From contig NZ_LMDK01000001.1 in assembly GCF_001425055.1 (NCBI RefSeq), positions 323,845 through 387,844 on the forward strand: DNA of 64,000 nucleotides. The letters are read 5' to 3'. This document shows, piece by piece, positions 59,154 to 64,000 of the stretch (positions within the stretch are counted from its first letter, which is position 1; each line of letters begins with the position of its first letter). The stretch is from Pelomonas sp. Root1237 (GTDB lineage Bacteria > Pseudomonadota > Gammaproteobacteria > Burkholderiales > Burkholderiaceae_C). The position numbers and the translations under genes were made by a program. Below the pieces are notes generated by a model. It ran no database searches, was not told the DNA's origin, and saw only the letters and a list, made by a program, of their open reading frames with translations.

Positions 59154-59330
59154 GAAACGGGGGAATGGCGAATCACCCCGGCCGATGCCGGGACGGGGTC
59201 GGCCCGGTCTTTGCACCGCTCTGCCAGAGGGGCAAAGGGGCTTGTAACCGGGTGAACCCTCGTTTTTGGGGCAGGCGGCAATGTAGCACGGAGGGTGAAA
59301 ACTCCCCCTGCGCGCTCGGTCAAGCGGCCC

Positions 59331-59861
59331 TTAGGCCCTCAGCAAGCGGCGCACCACTTCGGGGGCAAAACCGCGTGCCAGCAGGAACCGGCTTTGACGC
59401 GCTCGTTCGGCGGCGTCGCGCGAAGGATCGTCGCCGAAGCGCCTGCGCCAGACTTCACGGGCGCGTTCCATCTCCGTTTCGCGCAGGGCTGCCTGCTGTT
59501 CGGCACCCAGCTTGAGCCCGTGCTGGGCCAGTTCCTGCTGGATGCGCTGGGCGCCAAAGCGGTTGGCGCGCAGATGCAGGCGGGACTCGACGAAACGGGT
59601 TTCGTCCAGGTAACCGGTGGCCGCGAGGGCGTCGAGCAAGGCATCGACCGCGACCGCAACGTCCTCAGCGCCATCTTCCTCTTCGACAGCCGCCGACGGT
59701 TCGCCCTCGCCGGCGGCCTGCGCCGCGGCCAGGCGCGCACGCTGCCGCCGTTGCTGCTCGATCCGCAACAGCTTGCGCCGCAACTCGGCACGGCTGTGCT
59801 CGCGCTGGGCCAGCAGGCCAATGGCGCGGGCTTTCAACGACAGCGGCGCCCGGGTCGCCAT
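59331..59861 (-). CDS. recX: RecA regulator RecX
   Basis: The 176-residue protein has RecX helix repeats: SLKARAIGLLAQREHSRAELRRKLL, then LLDALAATGYLDETRFVESRLHLRANRFGAQRIQQELAQHG, and REVWRRRFG. An acidic insert (residues about 50-66) is unusual. It limits RecA filament growth. It follows recA after 16 bases and is in its operon. Confidence 0.92.
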   Translation of the reverse strand: MATRAPLSLKARAIGLLAQREHSRAELRRKLLRIEQQRRQRARLAAAQAAGEGEPSAAVEEEDGAEDVAVAVDALLDALAATGYLDETRFVESRLHLRANRFGAQRIQQELAQHGLKLGAEQQAALRETEMERAREVWRRRFGDDPSRDAAERARQSRFLLARGFAPEVVRRLLRA

Positions 59862-59877
59862 GGGGAGGGCTGGCGGC

Positions 59878-60915
59878 TTACTCCTCGGCCGCCGTGGTCA
59901 GCGGAGCGACCCCCAGGGATTCACGGATCTTGTTCTCGATCTCGCGGGCCACGTCGACGTTCTCGCGCAGGAACTCGCGAGCGTTGTCCTTGCCCTGGCC
60001 GATCTTCTCGCCCTGGTAGGCGTACCAGGAGCCGGACTTCTCGACGACCTTGGCGACCACGCCCATGTCGACGATCTCGCCCTCGCGGCTGATGCCCTCG
60101 CCATAGAGGATGTCGAACTCGGCAGTCTTGAACGGGGGGCTGACCTTGTTCTTGACGACCTTGACCTTGGTCTCGGAGCCGATGACTTCCTCGCCCTTCT
60201 TGATCGAGCCGATGCGGCGGATGTCCAGGCGCACGGAGGCGTAGAACTTCAGCGCATTGCCGCCGGTGGTCGTCTCGGGCGAGCCGAACATGACGCCGAT
60301 CTTCATGCGGATCTGGTTGATGAAGATGACCATGCAATTGGTCTTCTTGATCGTGGCGGTCAGCTTGCGCAGGGCCTGGCTCATCAGGCGGGCCTGCAGG
60401 CCGGGGAGGCTGTCGCCCATCTCGCCTTCGAGTTCGGCCTTGGGCGTCAGCGCTGCGACCGAGTCGATGACGATCAGGTCCACCGAGCCGGAGCGCACCA
60501 GCGCATCGACGATCTCGAGGGCCTGTTCGCCGGTGTCGGGCTGGCTGATCAGCAGTTCCTGCAGGTTGACGCCGAGCTTCTGGGCGTACTGGATATCCAG
60601 CGCGTGCTCGGCGTCGATGAAGGCGCAAGTGCCGGCGAGCTTTTGCATCTCGGCGATGACCTGCAGGGTCAGCGTCGTCTTGCCGGAGGACTCGGGGCCG
60701 TAGATCTCGACGACGCGGCCGCGTGGCAGGCCGCCGACGCCCAGTGCGATGTCCAGGCCCAGGGAGCCGGTGGAGACGACCTGGATGTCTTCGATGACCT
60801 CGCCTTCACCGAGCCGCATGATGGAGCCCTTGCCGAACTGCTTTTCGATCTGGGCGAGGGCGGCCTGCAGGGCCTTGGCTTTTTCGGTGTTCAGGGCTTT
60901 GACGGGGGCGTCCAT
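59878..60915 (-). CDS. recA: Recombinase RecA
   Basis: The 345-residue protein has [13 protein letters not shown] (Walker A), [11 protein letters not shown] (Walker B), the MAW-type [17 protein letters not shown] and loop [32 protein letters not shown]. Acidic C-terminus ends in TAAEE. It drives homologous pairing and LexA cleavage. A LexA box lies 40 bases upstream. Confidence 0.99.
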   Translation of the reverse strand: MDAPVKALNTEKAKALQAALAQIEKQFGKGSIMRLGEGEVIEDIQVVSTGSLGLDIALGVGGLPRGRVVEIYGPESSGKTTLTLQVIAEMQKLAGTCAFIDAEHALDIQYAQKLGVNLQELLISQPDTGEQALEIVDALVRSGSVDLIVIDSVAALTPKAELEGEMGDSLPGLQARLMSQALRKLTATIKKTNCMVIFINQIRMKIGVMFGSPETTTGGNALKFYASVRLDIRRIGSIKKGEEVIGSETKVKVVKNKVSPPFKTAEFDILYGEGISREGEIVDMGVVAKVVEKSGSWYAYQGEKIGQGKDNAREFLRENVDVAREIENKIRESLGVAPLTTAAEE

Positions 60916-60954
60916 GCGAATCTCCGTGGGGAATGGGCTGAATTATGGGGCAAG

Positions 60955-60970
60955 CTGTGGGTTTGTACAG
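60955..60970 (-). promoter_or_regulatory. LexA (SOS) box upstream of recA
   Basis: On the minus strand CTGTACAAACCCACAG fits CTGT-N8-ACAG, the standard LexA consensus. Location 40-55 bases before the recA start fits control of recA-recX by damage. Confidence 0.85.
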
Positions 60971-61092
60971 TGGTTTGTCCCCCGATCCACGGCAGCTAGC
61001 GGATCAGGATTGAGGAGCATCCTAGGTGTGGGGTGGCTCATGGCATGAGCCATGCGTGCCACCGCCTAACATCGGCGGCGGAGACAAAACCT

Positions 61093-61764
61093 ATGCGCAT
61101 CCTGATTGCCGAAGACGACCAAGTGCTGGCCGATGGCTTGCTGCGGGCCTTGCGGGCCTCTGGCTACGCTGTCGACAGGGTCAGTTCTGGCACCGAGGCC
61201 GATTCGGCGTTGGCGACGCATGAGTTCGACCTCGTCATCCTCGACCTTGGTCTGCCGCGCCTGCATGGGCTGGAGGTGCTGCGCAAGCTGCGCGCACGCG
61301 GTTCCACCATGCCGGTGCTGATCCTGACGGCGGCGGACAGCGTCGAGCAGCGCGTCAAGGGGCTGGACCTGGGCGCCGATGACTACATGGCCAAGCCCTT
61401 CTCATTGCAGGAGCTTGAGGCGCGCGTGCGCGCGCTGACCCGCCGTGGCCTGGGCACCGCCAGCAGCCTCATCAAGCATGGGCCGCTGACCTTTGATGCC
61501 ACCGGCCGGGTGGCCTATATCAACGAGCAGATGCTGGAGCTGTCGGCACGCGAGCTGTCGCTGCTGGAGGTGCTGTTGCAGCGCGCCGGGCGGCTGGTCA
61601 GCAAGGACCAGCTCGTCGAGCGCCTGTGCGAGTGGGGCGAGGAGGTTTCGAACAACGCCATCGAGGTCTACATCCACCGCCTGCGCAAGAAGATCGAGCA
61701 GGGGCCGATCCGCATCGCGACGGTGCGCGGCCTCGGCTACTGCCTAGAGAAGATCAACTCCTAA
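61093..61764 (+). CDS. OmpR-family response regulator (QseB/TctD-like)
   Basis: ATG 61093 gives 223 residues: receiver with acidic pair in IAEDDQ, phospho-acceptor D51 (VILDLGLPRLHG), and K in YMAKPFSL. The winged-helix C-terminus has ELSLLEVLLQRAGRLVSKDQLVERLCEWGEEVSNNAIEVYIHRLRKKI. It is followed directly by its kinase gene without a gap. A target is not evident. Confidence 0.95.
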   Translation: MRILIAEDDQVLADGLLRALRASGYAVDRVSSGTEADSALATHEFDLVILDLGLPRLHGLEVLRKLRARGSTMPVLILTAADSVEQRVKGLDLGADDYMAKPFSLQELEARVRALTRRGLGTASSLIKHGPLTFDATGRVAYINEQMLELSARELSLLEVLLQRAGRLVSKDQLVERLCEWGEEVSNNAIEVYIHRLRKKIEQGPIRIATVRGLGYCLEKINS

Positions 61765-63303
61765 ATGCCCAACAAGGACGGCGCCAGCCCCGAACAGGGC
61801 ACGCTGGTTCAGGCGGGCGCCCCTGCTGCGCAGGGTTCGCTGTTCGGCGAGATCCTCGACTGGATGCTCGCGCCGCTGCTGCTGATCTGGCCGATCAGCG
61901 TCGCGCTGACCTGGCTGGTGGCGCAGGGCATTGCCAGCCGGCCCTATGACCGCGAGCTGGGCGAGATGGCGCGCAGCCTCGGGCTGCAGGTGGCGGCCGA
62001 GGCGGCGCCTGTCAAGGGCAAGGACCGTTATGCGCTGGCGCCCGAGGCCGCGGCGTTGTTGCGGGCGGACGCGTCGGACACGGTCTTCTACCAGGTGCTG
62101 GGCCTGCGTGGCGAACTGCTCAGTGGCGATGCGACGTTGGCGGTGCCGACCGAGGATGCCCCCGTCGTGCCCTGGGAGCTGCATTTCCGCGACGACGAGG
62201 TCGGCACCGACGCCGTGCGCGTGGCCTATCTCTGGGTGGCGCCCGAGGGGCAGGCCGGGTCGGCCAAGACCATGCTGGTGCAGGTCGCCGAGACGCTGGG
62301 CAAGCGCGCCCGGCTGACCAACGAGATCATCAAGGGCGTCATCCTGCCGCAGTTCGTCATCCTGCCGCTGGCGGTGCTGCTGGTCTGGCTGGCGCTGGCG
62401 CGTGGCATCTCGCCGCTGAATGAATTGCAGCGGCGCATCCGCTCGCGCGAGAGTTCAGACCTGTCGCCCATTGACGAGCAGCGCGTGCCCGATGAGGTCG
62501 CGCCGCTGGTGCAGGCCATCAACGACCTGCTCGCGCGGCTGGACTCATCGATGAGCCGGCAGAAGCACTTCCTGGCCGACGCTGCCCATCAGCTCAAGAC
62601 GCCGCTGGCTGGCCTGCGTACCCAGGCCGAGTTCATGCAGCGCGAGATCGATGCTGGCCGCTCCAACCCCGATGAATTGAAACGTTCGCTGGCCCAGATT
62701 GCCCGCGCCAGCGAGCGAGCGGCCCACATGGTCAACCAGCTGCTGTCCATGGCCCGCGCTGAAGACGCCGAACAGGCCATGCGGCGTGAACCCGTCAGCC
62801 TGGCCGAGATCGCCATCGACACGGTGCGCGATTTCGTGCCGCGCGCGCTGGAGCGCCGCATTGACCTGGGCTACGACGGCGTGGTGCCGGATGAAAGCCG
62901 GCTGCGTGTGCATGGCCAGCCGGTGTTGATCGGGGAGCTGATCCGCAACCTCGTCGACAACGCGCTGCTCTACACGCCGGCCGGCGGCCTGGTGACGGTG
63001 CGCGTGGTGGAGGACCCCTTTGGCCAAGTTGTCGTGCTGCAGGTCGAGGACACCGGGCCGGGCATCGCGCCCGCCGAGCGCGACAAGGTGTTCCAGCCCT
63101 TCTACCGCTCGCTCGGCAGCGGTGTGGAAGGCTCGGGCCTGGGGCTGGCCATCGTGCAGGAGATCGTGCAGCACCACGAGGCCGAGCTGACCCTGGATGA
63201 CGCGCGCGTGCGTCGCGCCGTGGGGGGCGAGGCGCCCGACGGCCAGGGGCCGGGGGCGCGGTTCACGATCAGGTTTCCGGCTACGTCTTCACCAGCTTCT
63301 TGA
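61765..63303 (+). CDS. Sensor histidine kinase (QseC/TctE-like)
   Basis: The 512-residue kinase has membrane segments at about 33-55 and 190-212, with a periplasmic sensor loop between. HAMP follows, then the H-box [13 protein letters not shown] (H275), N-box [15 protein letters not shown]1 [10 protein letters not shown] and G2 [12 protein letters not shown]. It is the partner of the response regulator just upstream (stop TAA and ATG adjoin). Its end overlaps rodA on the other strand by 23 bases. Confidence 0.95.
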   Translation: MPNKDGASPEQGTLVQAGAPAAQGSLFGEILDWMLAPLLLIWPISVALTWLVAQGIASRPYDRELGEMARSLGLQVAAEAAPVKGKDRYALAPEAAALLRADASDTVFYQVLGLRGELLSGDATLAVPTEDAPVVPWELHFRDDEVGTDAVRVAYLWVAPEGQAGSAKTMLVQVAETLGKRARLTNEIIKGVILPQFVILPLAVLLVWLALARGISPLNELQRRIRSRESSDLSPIDEQRVPDEVAPLVQAINDLLARLDSSMSRQKHFLADAAHQLKTPLAGLRTQAEFMQREIDAGRSNPDELKRSLAQIARASERAAHMVNQLLSMARAEDAEQAMRREPVSLAEIAIDTVRDFVPRALERRIDLGYDGVVPDESRLRVHGQPVLIGELIRNLVDNALLYTPAGGLVTVRVVEDPFGQVVVLQVEDTGPGIAPAERDKVFQPFYRSLGSGVEGSGLGLAIVQEIVQHHEAELTLDDARVRRAVGGEAPDGQGPGARFTIRFPATSSPAS

Positions 63304-64000
63304 CGCGGGCGATCGACAGCAGCAGCCCCAGCGACAACCCCAGCGTCACCATCGCCGTACCGCCATAGCTGACGAAGGGCAGGGGCACGCCCACGACCGG
63401 CAGGATGCCGCTGACCATGCCCATGTTGACGAAGACATAGGTGAAGAAGGACAGCGTCACCGCGCCGGCCATCAGGCGGGTGAACAGGGTCGGCGCGTCG
63501 GAGGCGATCATCAGCCCGCGCAGGATCAGCGCGGTGAAGCCGGCCAGCAGGGCCAGCGCCCCCATCAGTCCAAACTCCTCGCCAAAGGCCGCGAAGATGA
63601 AGTCGGTGGTGCGCTCGGGGATGAACTCCAGGTGGGTCTGCGTGCCCTGCATGAAGCCCTTGCCGGTCATGCCGCCGGAGCCGATGGCGATCTCGCCCTG
63701 GATGATGTGAAAGCCCTTGCCCAGCGGGTCCTTGGACGGGTCCAGCAGCGTGCAGATGCGGTGTTTCTGGTACTCCTTGAGCACCGGCCATTTCAGGTCG
63801 GGCTGGCAGATGGCGTCCTCGCTGAGCACCAGGGCGGTCGCGCCGGCGGCGCCCAGCACCAGGGCCGGCACGATGAGCTTCCACGGCAGGCCGGCGAAGA
63901 AGATCACGTAAAGGCCGGCCGCCAGCACCAGGATGCCGGTGCCCAGGTCGGGCTGCTTGGCGATCAGCAAAAAGGGCACGAGCAGCAGCGCGAAGGCGGC
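63281..64000 (-). CDS. rodA: Rod-shape protein RodA (partial; N-terminus beyond window)
   Basis: The visible 239 residues are the C-terminal part: [45 protein letters not shown] (the SEDS loop), [35 protein letters not shown], and RVKKLVKT. RodA is the SEDS glycosyltransferase of the elongasome. The frame continues past 64000. MrdA/PBP2 is probably just beyond the window. Confidence 0.95.
   Translation of the reverse strand, partial: AAFALLLVPFLLIAKQPDLGTGILVLAAGLYVIFFAGLPWKLIVPALVLGAAGATALVLSEDAICQPDLKWPVLKEYQKHRICTLLDPSKDPLGKGFHIIQGEIAIGSGGMTGKGFMQGTQTHLEFIPERTTDFIFAAFGEEFGLMGALALLAGFTALILRGLMIASDAPTLFTRLMAGAVTLSFFTYVFVNMGMVSGILPVVGVPLPFVSYGGTAMVTLGLSLGLLLSIARVKKLVKT

Overview
This looks like a chromosomal segment of a GC-rich betaproteobacterium of the order Burkholderiales, probably close to Roseateles, Pelomonas, Rubrivivax or Leptothrix. 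The evidence is the gene order recA-recX-DUF2889-sucC-sucD-terC followed by pilA and a PglL-type ligase, two PEP-CTERM proteins, an H1-like SWIB protein and a sigma-54 pilA promoter. Genus placement is inference. I see no rRNA, tRNA, CRISPR array, intact insertion sequence or prophage. Nearly every large antisense reading frame is a GC-driven shadow.

Left part (1-12.3 kb): a Rieske oxygenase, a VapBC-like toxin-antitoxin pair with a perfect palindrome at its start, a DUF4331/PEP-CTERM pair, pbpC, a two-domain DUF1080 protein, slyX, a cupin and recQ. Next (12.4-22.8 kb): a 1186-residue DyP-peroxidase/cytochrome P450-like fusion with a hairpin over its ribosome binding site, a pectate lyase, a cyclase-ATPase signalling protein, a second cyclase-like protein, and the second of two tiny secreted proteins built from an LPRVVITG motif. 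Then (22.9-30.1 kb): an S9 peptidase, uvrA, a PEP-CTERM protein, a single-domain response regulator and the SWIB/H1-like protein.

From 36.3 down to 30.4 kb lies a probable six-gene iron operon behind a Fur box: TonB, catecholate-type receptor, PKHD hydroxylase, FMN alpha-hydroxy-acid oxidase, PepSY protein and cytochrome b561. A holin-like membrane protein, a divergent TetR/GST pair, an M48 chaperone-protease and moaC follow. From 51.0 to 40.4 kb nine tightly packed genes form a glycan assembly cluster (two GtrA proteins, GT2, GT4, a GT-C type protein, methyltransferase, FAD enzyme, O-antigen ligase/PglL-like protein, large membrane protein) directly downstream of pilA, suggesting pilin glycosylation. 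The right end holds a class II phosphodiesterase-like enzyme, a kinase/PP2C/FHA phospho-signalling set, terC, sucCD, DUF2889, recX, recA with a LexA box, a QseBC/TctDE-like two-component pair, and the 3' part of rodA.

The most unusual non-coding signal is a repeat of about 135 bp present four times. Every copy lies between the stop codons of convergent genes, and its hairpins are kept by compensatory changes. The most unusual protein is the DyP/P450-like fusion.
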